In this document: positions 50,796-64,000 of the stretch, piece after piece
Layout of the letters: every line of letters begins with the position of its first letter
Numbering within the stretch: the stretch's first letter is position 1
Assembly (NCBI GenBank): GCA_013398015.1
Contig: VZRR01012414.1
Location: forward strand, 1,372,037-1,436,036
Reading direction: 5' to 3'
DNA: 64,000 bases
Source of the DNA: Oreocharis arfaki
Taxonomy: Eukaryota; Chordata; Aves; Passeriformes; Paramythiidae
The notes under the pieces: model-generated
Databases searched by the model: none
Told to the model about the DNA's origin: nothing
Seen by the model: the letters and a program-made list of their open reading frames with translations, nothing else
Translations under genes and position numbers: made by a program

Positions 50796-53700
50796 TCTTC
50801 ACACGGAAGCGGCAACCTTGCTCACAGTCTGTTGCTCAGCACATCCTCTTTTCCTGTGTCACATTCTTTGGATAAAGACTATGAGTTGTTTCAGGAGCGG
50901 GAGAGTGCCGTGAGTGCTGGGCAGCAAAGAATTGCCGTGCTTGCAGCCCCTTTTCCTCTGCCCCTGCTCCTTCATACTGGATATCAGCTCTGCCCAGTGC
51001 CCCACCCCAACAGGATGAAGCAGCAGACTCAAGCCCATACCTGTGCTTCCTCACAGCCTGATAACTTTCTTCATTCTTATCAAAACACATGCAAGTATTT
51101 ATCTCACCAATGAGGCCTGATGTATGTTTTTGGCATGTTTTTGGACATTTGGACAGGCATAAATCAGATATGCATTTTTTTTTTGTAAGACAAATCTTTG
51201 CACACCCATCACATTCTTGATGTTTTAAAAAACATTTATGTTTATGTAGTAAAACAATAAGGCAAATTTTTTATAAATATTCAACTAAGCTTTCTAACAA
51301 TGACAAATCTAGACCCATAAGGTTTCTCTACTTACTACAAACAATATAAAAAACACATTACAGATTTATGCGATAAAGACAACTTTCCCCTTCCTCAACA
51401 TGTTCTATTCATTAGATTACATACCTGAAATAAGCATATACAAACTAGTATTGTTGACTAAGAATATAACAAGTTATTAAATATACATCTACCATCTTCG
51501 GAGTCACAGCACTACTGAAGATAGATTCAAGCTGCTTAGAAAACACTGAAATGTCTGATATCATTTTTGATGTTAAAACTTCCCAATCAACTAGTTTAGA
51601 TGACTCACACTATCATTTCAGACTCATACATAAACACATTATTAGATAAATTAGTCTTGTTACTCTACTAACCAGAACCTTTTTTCACACTAAATGAACT
51701 TATGCCCAATGTCCAAATACTGTCTTGAAAACTTTTAGGTACCCATCCAAAAGTATACCTGCTTTCTGCTTGAATATGTTTTTAAAACACTCTTAGTGAA
51801 TACCTTCTTAAATATCAAAATACCAAATTTTGAAAAATACAATAACATGGCCAGTCCTTATACTCTCTCATGCACTTGAATTTGGCAGGAAGGTTCCTTC
51901 AGGTTGTCCCTATATCCGAAAAGAAAACTGACCCCTGACCAGCCCATATGTGAGAGCAGGCAGGCACATAGGCCTTCAGACTAAGCACACACTCTTGTTC
52001 TCTTCGTAAAGCAGACAGAAGAGAAGGACCTTCTCTACCCAGCTGAAAGGGGGCCTTGCCTTCACATCCAAAGACTGAGACGAGCGCTTGCAAGTTATGA
52101 TCACAGTGAAAACTAGAGATATGTCTGGAAATAAAATGTCTACTACTCCTTAAAACAGATGTTTTGAGTTGTCCCTTACAGCCTCCCAGTTCTTCAAGGA
52201 GCTCCATGCCATCCAAGCTGGAGACTCAAGTTCTAGCCTGCTCTTCTCACTAATCCCTTTTGGAGACACAATACAAGAGACCATGCGCTGAAGCAGAGGG
52301 TTGCAATGTCATAAGGGACGGGGAACATAATGCAGACCTCCCCGAAGGACAGCCTGAAGCTGCAGTCTGAAGTGCCAAAATCACCTAAATCTGATCTGTC
52401 TCATAAATTCTTCCTCCCCTTACATTTATAGTTGACTTTTTTTTAAAAATGAATAATGCACCAATCCTCTAGCATGAAACAAGGCTAGCTCCAAATCACA
52501 CCAAGTTGATTCCCCAGAATCTCAGAGGAAAACCATGATCAATATACAATGTCTTTTTGCAAGAATTTAAACACAGTAGGACTACAACCAATTAATGTAT
52601 TTTAGAGAGGCCAGCCATCCTAAATCGTTGGTAAACACGAGTCCAGAAGATTAGACTGCTGAAAAACCTATCAGTGAGGTGCAATAAATTGCTATTATTA
52701 AAGTTTCTAACAGGTTCCCGTGGAAGGAGTGATTGATTTCCAGTAAAAAGCATTGGATTCACAATAGGAAAGCTACCACCTGCTTCTGTTTAAGAAAAAG
52801 GTCTGAAATGTACAGAGAAGTTTGTGTACAGCTTTCTCTTTTCCTGCTGTTAATTCTTTAAATTACCTTTTAAGTGTTGCTGATACAATTTCTTTATCCT
52901 TCATTAGTCTTAGGTGGCCCTATCACAGAATTCTCATAACAAACAAGAAAATATCCTTCAAACTTTTATAGTAAACATTGTTACCATTCAACACTTAATA
53001 GAAATGTAATTGGATAATGATACAACATGTACAACAGATGTATAGACAATTTCATGGCTGGAGCCAGAAGAACGTAGTATCATGATGTACAAGGGAGCTA
53101 TTCCATGAGTTACAAGCTCAGACAGTTCACAGAATGACAGCAAGAAGGGTTTTTTAAATTGCTAAGAGGAGCAAGTTGCCATTCTGAAATAAACTCAGGC
53201 CACAGAGAGTTCTGATTCCTACTGAGATGGATATTGTCAGGCCATACTCGGTTTTCAGGCTCCCAAATTTTCTGATGCTGCCCCCAGTGATTCAGCAAAA
53301 AATAGCCACAGTCAGACACACCAGCAATACACAGATTTTGGCTCTGGTCATGCAGCCTGTCTTTTTTGAAGGAGAGCCATACGCATGTTGGTCCATCTCC
53401 AACTCCCTGTGTCTGCACAGCTTGCAGTGCCTCTGGCTGCTTTCAGTACCCCATGGCAAAGGGTGGGTGGCCGTTTAGAGACCTATGAAATTTGAGAGCA
53501 GCTTCCAACACTGGATAAAGCTCCAACAGACACATCGAGATAGACATCCTAATACATTAAATACATTGCTGTCATCCCTTCTCTCACTTCCCTTTTACTC
53601 TTTTGCCTCGTTTAAATGCTGCACATACAAGGTTAGTTGTCGTTTTAAATTACAGAGCAAGTGAGTGCCAAAATAATTTTCTCCTGACTGCTGCAAGCAG

Positions 53701-56299
53701 CAAATAACAATCCTTCCTCTGTTGAGTGGTAGGTCAAGAGAACCAGAGCTGCATCTCCCCTCTCCATTCCCATATGAGTCAATGTTCAGCCAGTGCCCAA
53801 ACTCACAAATTCATTACTCAGAGTAAAGGTCTGAGTTATCGACATCTCCCAAGAAAATTACAGTAACTGCAATCCCAAATGAGTAAGCACCGCTAATTCT
53901 GAAGATTTCCTTCACTCTATGAAAAATAGAGTAATTTGTAATTTAAATATGTGGTAAATTCTGACTGCTCCACTTAAAACAGCTGTGGATCTCTGGATTA
54001 CGATACCCCCTTGGCAAAAGGATGGTTAGACCTTAGAGTGAAGCCTCCGAGAGAAGCCTTTGGGTCTCCATTGCTGTTTGAATAGACGTGGATTTTTTCA
54101 AGAGATTTAGCTGACAACAAAAGAAGTATTCTCCAGATTGATATGCAATGAGTCCTTGGATCGAGCACAAGACCCTATGATTTTTGGATTTTTTTATTTT
54201 TTAAGGAAAGAAGAAAAACCTCAAACTGTAGTATACACCCATCTCCTATAAGCTAATTTAATGCTCAGTGTGAATTGATTGTAAAGAGGCACAATTTGTT
54301 AAGAGGCACTACAGTGTCTTTTATTGATCCATCACCATGCAGATCAGTTGTTCTGGAAGCCTAAACTTATATGACTCACACTTCTGAGGATTTGAATATT
54401 CACCATAATAAAGGTCAATGTACGAAAGTTTCATGACATATGAATATGTCCATTCCTTTTGCCTTGTCTCTTGGAAGAGTAGCTTGAGCACATTTCAGTA
54501 CTTTTATCATCAGCTGACACATCTTCTGAAGGAGGTGAAGGAGAGGTCAGATGTGTGTGCAGCAGTACCTCTTTGAGGATGCAGGCCTTGATTAACTGAA
54601 TTTTATTAAGCAAGTATTGTCCTTTAGAGACCTACCTCTTAATTAAAAATAAAAGGTGTAAAGAGGGCTTCTTCCATTGTTTAATAACTTGTAAAGAAAC
54701 AGTTCTCTTCTTCTATGGACTGCCTCTGTACAGTGCATGTGCTGTTTCAGGTTCCCATTACGCCTCCCCTGCCAGTCAGACCAACAGCTTCTCCTAGCTA
54801 AGATTTCTGCTTTAGGATGAGTAGTGCCTTAGAAATTATTCTTCCTCTTTATTGACAAGGGTGTCAATAGCTCACATGAAAATGGAAGTTGGTCAAATGA
54901 ATGCCACCCATTTTGACTCAAGCAGTATTTGTCAGCTGCTCTTATTGTATGTTCTCCTTCATGTGAGTATCCGGCATCAAAACACCATAGGAACAAGCAG
55001 TTCCCTACAGATTAACAGTGCAAAACATAGCATTTGGAGCATGGATTGTATGGAGAACCACAATCTTCAAAGCATTGTGGTACATTTAATTTGTCTGAAG
55101 AAGGAATGGTGAGCAATTTACACGTTACCAAGAAGAAACAATGACATATTATAGATGCAGATCAAGACGAATTGAAGAGAATGATTTTCAGCTTTGAAAA
55201 TAATAAATAGATAGTTGAAGATGTGGGTGTAATTGCAAGTATAGACACAGAATTTGGGAATTTTTTTTTCACTGGTGATAGGAAAAATATTGAGGTAACA
55301 AACTTATTTCCATATGGCAGAAAGCCAGATGATTTTATCTTGAATACAAAAACAGTACTCAAAATAATATCTCATACATCTGATACAATTCTATTGTGAA
55401 TGAATTCAACCACCAGAAGCTAAACAGTTCAGTTTCTCTGAACCTGAGCAATAGCAGCCCACTATTCTTCACACTGCCCTTCAGATGCTCTGCTATGTGT
55501 ACACCTCCTGCCTGATATCATTCTTAGGCGGTGTCATTTCCATTATACAGCTTTCAAGAACCAGGAGTGATTTAAATGCATTTTTCTCATTTCTAGCTAG
55601 CCTTCTGAATTGTAGAACTGGGATTTTGGAGAAACTACATGACAATAACGCAATTAACGTATTTTTTCTAGTCAAGTTTATCTTTTGCAGTCATGTTACA
55701 CTCACAAAGGAATAGGATCTTCCTGGATAGCAAAAGGTGTCTTTAATGTCTTTGTAGAGACCAAAGCTGGTTGAAGTCAGTATGCCAGAGAGATTTTCCA
55801 GCTGACGTTCCCTTGTATTCTTGTTTTAGAAAATACACCACTCTCTCCTTTAATAAAAAATTTTTAAAGCCACATTTCCTGCTTTTCTTGCAACGTACTC
55901 CACAAGGGAGGAAGCAGAACCAGAACACAGCTCTCTACTTCCCTTTCTTACCTCACATTTTCTCCCATGTGGACACCAGTCAAGGGCAGTGAGAACTGAT
56001 CTCTTGGCTCCCCTTACAGAGAGTTCTGTGTTTCACAGAGCACAGCTTTTCTCCTACGGGAGATGACAATAACTACGAATTCTCTTCTCCACTGATCAGA
56101 GTAGGGATCCAGGTGATTACCTCATATATAGATGTCAAAGTCAGGTGAGGTGAATTTCCCACGTCTATCTTAATGATTGCTAGCCCCTGCAGCCTAACAG
56201 TCTTTGAAAAACCCCAAAAGAGGACAGCTCTTACAACAACCGAATCTCAAATCCATCACAGTGTTGGGCACTAAATAAACCTGTAGCATACAAGCTATT
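50796..56299. other. Unique non-coding DNA, 5.5 kb
   Basis: No gene or interspersed repeat is recognised. An open frame of 144 codons (50679-51113, plus) starts inside the LINE relic and runs out of it, so it is a chance frame. Other frames are under about 105 codons and anonymous. Confidence 0.5.
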
Positions 56300-56870
56300 T
56301 CTAGTGAACGTAGGAAAATCCATACTGGGTGAGACTAAAGGTCTGCCTAGTCCAGCTTCTGACAGTGGGCGGCAGCTGATGCCCAGGAAGGTTATGAGAG
56401 TGCTGCAAGCAGGAATGGGTGATCCCCTGGTGAACTGTCAGAATATTTGGAGCCCTGTGTCTCAAGATCTCTCTGAGACAGCGGACATATTCAGTTTGTA
56501 TTTAATGATCCTAAATAAATAATCCTTTAATGAATATGTTTTTGGAAGTCATATATATTTTCAGCATCTACAGTGCTCTGTGGTAATGGTGAAAATATTT
56601 TAATTAGAAGGTGAGTGAAGACTCATTTTCTCTTATGAATCCTGAATGTGCAGCCTGATAATTTTGTGGTGGCTCTTTGCTCATGTAAGAAAAAAAAAAC
56701 CCCGAAGGCTATTCAGTTTCTCCAAACCACTCATGAGTTTTTAGGCTTTTATCATACCTCAAACCCCACTGGCTATTTTCAGGGCTGAACTGTCTTAGCA
56801 CATTTACTCTCCATGTGCATATACCATTAGACCATCTTTTTTATCACTCTATTAAAAATTTTTAGTTTTA
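56300..56870 (-). mobile_element. Ancient L3/CR1-type LINE, antisense 3' end
   Basis: The plus strand starts with the reversed 3' terminus GAACGTAGGAAAATCCATACTGGGTGAGACTAAAGGTC-type at 56305-56342. The 3' UTR (TTCTGACAGTGG, about 56358, and GGTGATCCCCTGG) follows. Then come ORF2 thumb segments in antisense: GAATCCTGAATGTGCAGCC near 56637, CCACTCATGAGTTTTTAGGC near 56727, TTTATCATACC, and GGGCTGAACTGTCTTAGC near 56782. Order and orientation agree with the plus-strand copy at 48030-48712. No frame is left open. Confidence 0.75.
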
Positions 56871-59064
56871 TTATATTCTCTCTGTGCAAGCAAGCTCAGA
56901 ACTGTACGTTCTAGATTGTCTGGTGATGGCAGTCAGCAATGCTGCAAAGAGAATACAATTTTTTAATAAATAACACACTGACGTGGTGTGCTCTCCACTA
57001 AAGCAGATTGATTTTCAGTTGAGAGATGACCAGAAAGGAAAGGGAACCATTACAGGCTGTAATAATACTTTGAGCACAGCATTATTTATCCTAATGCTTT
57101 GTCCTAGCTTCCTTGCTACCAGTGTTGGCTTTAGATCTTCAGTCTTCCCTCTCTCTTATCTACCCCTCCCCTGCCCCAGTGTGGTTATTTTTGCTTCCTT
57201 GATACACATGAGTTCCTTGTCTAGCTATAGTGTTGAGAAATGGGTTGGTTTTCACACGTGAAAGCGAAAAATTAGAAAGTGCTTCTGACATCCATGATTT
57301 TGAAAAGAAAGACGCAAAGCCACAACTTACTTATTTAATATGCATTTCAGAAGATCTCTTTGGCTGTCATCAGGTGACAGAGGATGAGGCAGAAGCTTTG
57401 GGAGGGATGAAGAGAAGAGAAAAAAAAAATCCAAAACCTCTACATGGAGGAATATGGTTGTGAAGGGCCGGAGGCACATACTTATCAAATCATGATCTTT
57501 CTGAAAGGCACCTACAGCAAACAAGAGATCCTGATCCAAACAAAAAATAAAAAAAGGAAATTTTGTTTGTAAGAGCAGTATATGAATTTTGAAATTAGTA
57601 TTGCCTCATACTATAATGAATTGTAAAAAATCCAAAGCTTTTAACAAAAAAAAATATCCAAATTGAAGCAGAAGTATTTTATGTCATTGTTTTAACTAAC
57701 ATATCATCAAAGGAATAATTTTATCAAAATAAACATATTTAAACTGTTTTAAAAATTTATTTCAAAAATGTAGATGACATTCAAATGTTTTACAGTTTCA
57801 GCTCTGCTATATCCAAACTCTTCTGTAGAAACGAGCTTCTTGGACAAGTTCTCGCCAGTCTCACTCAGGAGAACAGGGAAAGATGGAGAAAATTCAAAAG
57901 CTTAAAACTGTCCCTTCCCACACAACCTGACTCATCACACAGATGCAGGAATCCAAACAGGGTGGCATTAATCATCTGTGCCCTGGAATTATGGACCTCA
58001 CTAGCTGAGGATGGAGGCAATAAAGCTGAGGAGTGCGTTGCTTAAATTTATAGAGCAGGTGCAAGCATTAACTAAACTTTTCAGAAGACTAGTCTTGCAT
58101 TTTAAGATGGGAGTTAATGACGTGATTATTCTTCTAGTTCAGTAAATCAGGAAGTAAGTGACTTTTATTGTTCTCTTAGGCTCTTTAATATTATTTGAGC
58201 TCATCTGTTAAAGGAACCAATATATATTTGCGACTTATGACTTTATATGGCAGAAGTCAAGCAACAGAGCACATTCAGTTTAAGAGTTTCTCTTCCTTGA
58301 GAAATTGTGGTAGTCTGGCAAATGAGACACAGAACCAAACAGGACCTGAGAACAAAACTTCCCTTAAAAAACGCAATGCTTATCATTCAGACTCATGGTA
58401 TCACTTTGATAATTGGAATAGCAGGCTTGATTTAAAAAAAAAAATACCAAAACTGTTCTAGGTGTATGTTATAAACAGACAGAAAACCAATTTTGAAATC
58501 AAAGCCATTTGGAGAAGGAAAATCAAAGACAGGTCATTTTAATGCTCTTGCAAATAATGACGGCAAACTTGAACATTAAAATCAATACCACTACAGCTAC
58601 TAGCCTCTGGTAGCTTTCCTCACAAAATAAAAAGGCCCTTGGGAAACTCTCTCAGCTTGGAAAAGATGACAGTTTTATTCTCTGCCTTCCCAAAATTAGT
58701 TCTCTGATGGCACTGATACTTTTCTCCCTAGGGTGCAGCAGTTTTGTTCAGTGAAGCTATGTGACAAAAATCCCATGGAAACTAAAACCCATATAAAGTA
58801 CCATTTATGAAGAAGACGTTCCGTATCTGAAATGCAAACCAAGGAGCTGTGCTGTAACTGGCCTCTATGACCCCTCATTATTTAATGACTTCAGCCAAAC
58901 ACAAACTTACTTCTGCAATCTAAAACCCACAAATATTACTCTGCAAACAAGCAGTGGTGAAAGGCAGCAGGCAGGCACCTCTTCATTATGTGGCACCCAA
59001 CCAATACACAACTTTCCCTGACAGCTTTTTTTAGTAGATAAATTCTTATCTGGGCTTTAAAATG

Positions 59065-59084
59065 TAAATAAATAAATAAATAAA
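59065..59084. repeat. (AAAT)n microsatellite
   Basis: Five tandem AAAT units ending in AAAC. Confidence 0.85.
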
Positions 59085-59466
59085 CAGTGGTCCTCTTATT
59101 AGGGCTTTTTTTTTTCCACGCGTGAAAATAAAGACAGGATAAAATTAATTCTTTTCAGTGGAAAATACTCAAGATAAACCACACTATTTGCATTTTATTA
59201 TCTCTGCAGAGGTATAAATTGCTGTCATCTTGGGCTTTATATTGCACTGTTAAGGTGCTTCTAGGAAAGAGAAACCAGGCAGAAAATTGGCATCATCATG
59301 CATTTCTAAGATGCTTATATTTAATCATTAAAACCAGCAGATCTTTGAATAATAAACTGGGGGGAATAGACAGCCAAAAATAATTTTTTGTAGCTGCAAG
59401 GTTATGAAAACATCATTTGATGAATTACTTTGAAACAGAAAAAAGGACTCATCTCCTCACCTTCTT

Positions 59467-59486
59467 AAAAAAAAAAAAAAAAAAAA
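59467..59486. repeat. Poly(A) tract
   Basis: Twenty consecutive A followed by CACACC. No retroposed body is seen upstream. Confidence 0.85.
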
Positions 59487-59889
59487 CACACCAAAAACTG
59501 TCACACAAAAATCACCACATCATCAACAAAATTAGAAAACAGGAAAATAGCAGTAAATGAAGACTAAAGAAATTCTTCTTTAATAGATCCACCTGCTTCC
59601 TTTCATAATGCAGGATATTAGCAGAGAAATTTAAAGGCTGTGAACTTGAGAGAACTTAAGAAAATGGGTTATGATAGCAGCTCACATTCCCAGCTTCCCT
59701 AAAAACCTCTGAAGAACCTCCACAAAACAAGCAACAGAGGATGTTACTCACAGGAATAGTGACTTCAGGTCAATTTCAGTTAATGACTGAACTTTAATTA
59801 ATCCACACTGCACTGCAGCAACCTCTGTATTTTACTAAATTCTTATAATGAGGCAGCTTTACCAGAGTGAGAAATTACCAGTAGGCTAA

Positions 59890-60150
59890 ATCTTAGAATC
59901 ACAAAATGGTTTGGGTTGGAAGGAATCTTAAATATCATTTAGTTCCAGCCCCCTGCAACAGGCAGGGACACCTTCCACTAGACCAGGTTGCTCAGAGCCC
60001 CATCCAACCTGGTCTTGAGCACTTCCAGGGATGCGGCATCCTCACCACTCGCTGAGTAAAGTATTTCTTCCTTACATTTAACCTAAATCTCTCCTCTTTT
60101 AAACTGTTCCCTCTTGTCCTATGACTATCTGCCCATGTAAAAAGTTGTAT
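59890..60150 (-). mobile_element. CR1 LINE 3' end, antisense
   Basis: This is a clear avian CR1 3' terminus read backwards. AGAATCACAAAATGGTTTGG, then GGTTGGAAGGAATCTTAAA, CAGGGACACCTTCCACTAGA, CCAGGTTGCTCAGAGCCCC and CACTTCCAGGGATG occur in consensus order. The C-terminal ORF2 codons in antisense follow (TATTTCTTCCTTACATTTAACC and CCCTCTTGTCCTATGA) to about 60150, where similarity stops. It is a short, 5'-truncated insertion and the best-preserved CR1 after the 10.6-kb copy. It has no coding potential. Confidence 0.93.
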
Positions 60151-60884
60151 TACTAGAATATTTATTCTTTTCCCCTGTCTTTAATTCTGGAGCTTGAAGA
60201 CCATCCCTCCCCAAAGTGACTGCAAACCACTCCTCTTTAAGAGACTGTGTATCTGACAGGCAGGTCTGCAAGCACTTTTTCAAACACTCTCTTGAGTGCA
60301 GCATCTTTATTTACAGTTAGCTTTAGTCTACAATTTTTTTTCAAAATACACCATATGTCAAAGGCTTTTAATGACACTAAAATAACTTAAGAGGCTATTG
60401 TGGTTTAGCCTGCTTGTAGAGGGATGCATCAGCTTGATGCACCACATAGGCTGAGATCCATGGCTACAGTTTTTTTAAAGAAGAAAAGGAAGTCGCATAT
60501 ACAGGAAATTAAATCAAGAAATATAAATTGTGATATTACAGGTCCATGTTTCCTTTCTTTTTTTTTTCTGCAACCTAGACACTTTTTTTCCCTTCAGGTC
60601 TTTGCATATGAGCATCAAAAGGATCTAATAATGATAATGTAAAGCCTTAATTTTAAAAATCCAGTTGATAGTATAACGCACATTTGTACCTCACATTCTA
60701 TTCTGAGCACTTTCAGATTTCAGGGTATGTTCTTGGTTTGTGGTAGCTTGATCTAAACTGTAAAAGGGTATATGCATTAAAGGAAAAGAAACAATTGTAA
60801 AGTTTTTGAATATGTTGTCATTTTCCATTACTGTGTTTATTTAGATTTAAATTTTATAAATTTGTGATTTATACATCAAAATCT

Positions 60885-60899
60885 AAAAAAAAAAAAAAA
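60885..60899. repeat. Poly(A) tract
   Basis: Fifteen consecutive A in AT-rich DNA, with no element body attached. Confidence 0.8.
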
Positions 60900-62701
60900 T
60901 CTTATTAAGATCAGCACCCCAACTGCTCCTTCATGGGGGTTAGACTTTTTTTGGTGATTCTAGGAATGGGATATGGTTAAGACCAATCTGATTTTTACTT
61001 CATTGCTCCATGAGGAAGAAATTACATGTCTGTTAAAAAATGTTTTTATTTACAGAAATTGAAATGAAAATTAATGCTATCAAACCATATGATTATCTGT
61101 TTTCTGTAGCATTACCACTGCTGGAGATAAAATTTAAACAGCTATGTTTAAATAACATTTTTTCATTAATATTTTTTCAGTAAATTTCACTAGTCTTTTC
61201 ACAAAAGATGGAAGTTGCAAAGTGGTATATCTGAATAGAAGAGAATGATAGTGTAAAAAAAATATTATCTCCATTTTGACCAGTGTGACACATTTTTGCT
61301 ACATAGGCACTTTCTCAGTTGCTAATCTCCAAAGATTTCAGCAGTTAAACTGATGGATGATGGGAAGAGGATTTCTTGACAGCCTGGTAATCTATCCAGA
61401 GGGGAAAGGATGCTGTTGGTCAGGGTCAGGTACTGGAAGGGCTTTTGACTAGCCAACCATCTGTACACGTCTGGAAGGCCAAGGGCTGTTTTTCCCCACT
61501 ACTCAACTCGTGGGAATGAAAACAGCACCACAGAGAATCATGCAGGCAATGAGACAAAATACTTTATTTGCTACTGACACAGAGAATTTTCGGCCTTGTG
61601 AACCCTTACTGTGTTTATATTGTGCTCAACAGACACTTAGAGATTTGTGTAAACACTGCCAGCACTATTCAAATTATCAGCAGAGCTCCCAGTTTCACTA
61701 TCCACTCCTGTACCCTCCACCATTGCTGCTACAGTGGGCTGCGCCAGACCTGTGGTAGCACAATACGTAATTAATTCCTCAGACAAGACTCTCCTCCTTC
61801 TGCACGCTCTCCTGACCCTGCCACCACACTGATGGGAGTTACGTTGACATTCTCCTTTTGGCTGGAGGTCGCATATGAACTCCTGCCCATACAGAAACAC
61901 TGGTGTCCGGCAGCACAGGGAGCAAAAAGCATTCCTCTGCCCACCTACCTACTTTTAGGGTACTACATGTTGAAAAGCTCTGTGCAGCCCTAGTGTAGGT
62001 CCCCGCTGCCTCTCAGTTCCCTCAGAACAAAAGCGGGTCTGGTGCTCTTTCCCCCATCCTGCAGCCCACAGGCTGCTCTCTTCTGGTTGGAACCGAAGGC
62101 ACTGGAGTCGCACACAAACTGCGAGATGCTCCAGCCAGCTCCACATCAGGGCCAGGCGACCCGAGCATGCCACAACACGCTGTCACACGTCAGCACAAGA
62201 TGCCAGCTTCGAGGCCTCTTTTTTCCACAGACAAGTGACATCAGGGAAGAGGATCCAACTTGGGAGGTGGGGTGAGACAAGAAGACATACGCACACAGAC
62301 GGGTGCACACACTGGGATCACAGTGTTTGCAGGGAAAAGCAGCCCAGCAACATACAAACGGGCAGTGGTTAGAACTCAAAACACTCTTGTGAGGCACTGT
62401 GAACCCCACCATTATAGGGGATTCAACTCTGCCCAGTCAGAGGGATGCAATGAGGGATTTCCAAGGGAGCAGAGAGCTGTATTGACACGTAGCTCGTACA
62501 ACTATGTAATGATGAAATGCATCCCTGTGCAGCAACGGCTTATATGGGTACAGCCATGCAGCACCTTGGAGCTAAGAGACTATATTCCCACCTAGATAAG
62601 AAACCATCAATATTTTTTCAACATGTTGCAGTGTTGGCATAAGAAATGCATCTGCATACACCACTGAGATTATGTGTGAAACAGGAAGCTACCGCAGCCT
62701 A

Positions 62702-62717
62702 TTTTTTTTTTTTTTTT
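62702..62717. repeat. Poly(T) tract
   Basis: Sixteen consecutive T, with no element body attached. Confidence 0.8.
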
Positions 62718-64000
62718 AATCTCTGTAAACCAAAGATAAGATATGGAAAATTTACAGAAGAGGTGAATAAGTTGTTCTTGTGTCTAAAGCAACTACAAAA
62801 ACGACATTAAAGAAGCACATAAACACATCACTGTAATTTACTGGGTCTCTCCCTCCCACAGAAAAAACCAAAATCTAGAGTGCTCCAACATCACACAGGC
62901 TCCTCTATCCTACCCTGGTTAGTCCCCCCTGAGAACAGAAACATTCTCCCGAAGAAAGGGACATCTCTGTGCAGAGCTAATACCACTTCTCCCTGATGTG
63001 GCATCAAAAGGAAAGTCAATGATCATGAGATGATGCCAGGGAACACACTACAGATGAATGTTAGAGGCAGGAGAGCAGGAATCATCTTTGAGGAGGAAAT
63101 GAGCTTTTCTTGTGTTGCATCACTACACGATCTTCACCTGTGAGACAAGAGAGACTTCCAAGTGACAGTTCAAAATAGTATTGTAAATGTGAAATACGCT
63201 AACTCTCTAAAACTTACTGCTGGGTGGAAAGAGACATTCAGTGTTACCAGACTTTCATGCTGACATACCACTCAGTTTTCTTTTAATACCTCCATAAAAA
63301 AAGGGGCAGTTCATTCAGCTAAACTATGTCTTCCATACATGTTTTAGCACAAGGAAGCCAGACAAACACTCCCATGTACAAACACAAAAATATATATGTA
63401 TTTTAATTTTCATTTGGTCATATTTTATTTAACAGAATGCCATTCTTCCTCAATAACCAGTGATGATTTAAAGTAGTAGCACTCTCCAAAGCAGCCCATT
63501 GATCACAGAGAACTGATGATATTTAAATATACAATATAAATAGTGATGTTTCACAAAGTTTTTTTATCTTTAGACTTTAGGTTAGAGCACAACAGAACAA
63601 AATTAACCATTTCACAAGGTCCAAGAATAAAATTCAAACTGACAACAAGCTGTGAAAAGAGAATAGTTATTGAAACTTTACAGAGAAAGAACATGATTAA
63701 TAAACTTGTCCTGGCTTTACAGATCTCAGACCCCCTGAGTCCTAACAGTACTAAGCTGAGAAACAAACAAATTTTATCCTGAGGATACAAGCACTGTTTA
63801 GTAAATTACTCCTGTAATTTAATTTTGAATTTTGATATGGTGCTATAATATTTTCCATAAGGCTCCAAAGTAGATTGCTGCATGCAAAAAGAACATTATT
63901 CAGTGGTTACTGCTTTGCAAGTACAACAGATCACAAGAGCCTTAAGGCACAGATTGCCAATTTGCAATTTTCAATGTTGCCATGACTAGCTGTTAATCAT

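Larger units (their letters stand above)
56871..59889. other. Unique non-coding DNA with simple repeats
   Basis: No gene is recognised. There is an AAAT tract at 59065-59084 and a 20-A run at 59467-59486. Short chance frames only. Confidence 0.5.
60151..64000. other. Non-coding DNA with a richer-GC patch
   Basis: No gene is recognised. The patch at about 61400-62600 has more GC and several overlapping open frames of 70-111 codons on both strands, which usually marks composition, not coding. Poly(A) lies at 60885-60899 and poly(T) at 62702-62717. Confidence 0.45.

Noticed and set aside
50679..51113. 144-codon plus-strand open frame
   Set aside because: It begins within a decayed LINE relic and runs into unique DNA, with no recognisable domain.
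1..64000. CRISPR arrays, tRNA or rRNA genes, bacterial or phage operons
   Set aside because: There are no regularly spaced repeats, no recognisable cloverleaf or rRNA segments, and the repeat content is that of a bird nuclear genome.

Overview
The window looks like vertebrate, almost certainly bird, nuclear DNA. It is AT-rich throughout, has no operon-like packing, and has no exon I can recognise. The diagnosis rests on repeats: a CR1 LINE with the avian-type 3' end, an antisense CR1 3' end, and two copies of a TG...CA LTR familiar from bird genomes. CR1 plus ERVL-like LTRs as the main interspersed repeats fits a neognath bird, perhaps a passerine (weak inference). I see no host protein-coding gene, tRNA, rRNA or CRISPR array, so the window is intergenic DNA or a very large intron.

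Layout. 1-1.6 kb: unique AT-rich DNA. 1.64-2.12 kb: truncated LTR, minus strand. 2.1-10.6 kb: unique DNA with a richer-GC patch at 8.0-8.9 kb. 10.6-12.2 kb: 5'-truncated CR1, plus strand, with about 500 uninterrupted codons of reverse transcriptase (RT). 14.78-14.99 kb: probable old LINE relic. 20.74-21.24 kb: full-length solo LTR, minus strand, bracketed by a 5-bp target-site duplication (TSD). 26.98-27.03 kb: two abutting perfect hairpins. 28.07-28.48 kb: a second LTR-like unit, minus strand, inside a 13-bp direct repeat. 37.2-37.95 kb: decayed CR1, plus strand. 45.6-56.9 kb: a cluster of very old CR1/L3-type LINE relics in both orientations (45.6, 48.0, 48.8, 50.15 and 56.3 kb). 59.9-60.15 kb: antisense CR1 3' end. 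60.15-64 kb: unique DNA with a richer-GC patch at 61.4-62.6 kb. Short microsatellites and homopolymer runs are scattered through the window.

Working together: nothing here forms a pathway. The functional logic visible is that of retroelements. The CR1 copies carry RT palm and thumb segments and 3' UTRs. The LTRs carry TATA and polyadenylation signals but no internal genes. I did not find a previously undescribed gene system. The most unusual signals are the tandem perfect hairpins near 27 kb, the in-frame loss within RT motif A of an otherwise open CR1 frame, and the 13-bp direct repeat around the 28-kb LTR-like unit. Family assignments are from memory of consensus sequences, not from a database search.
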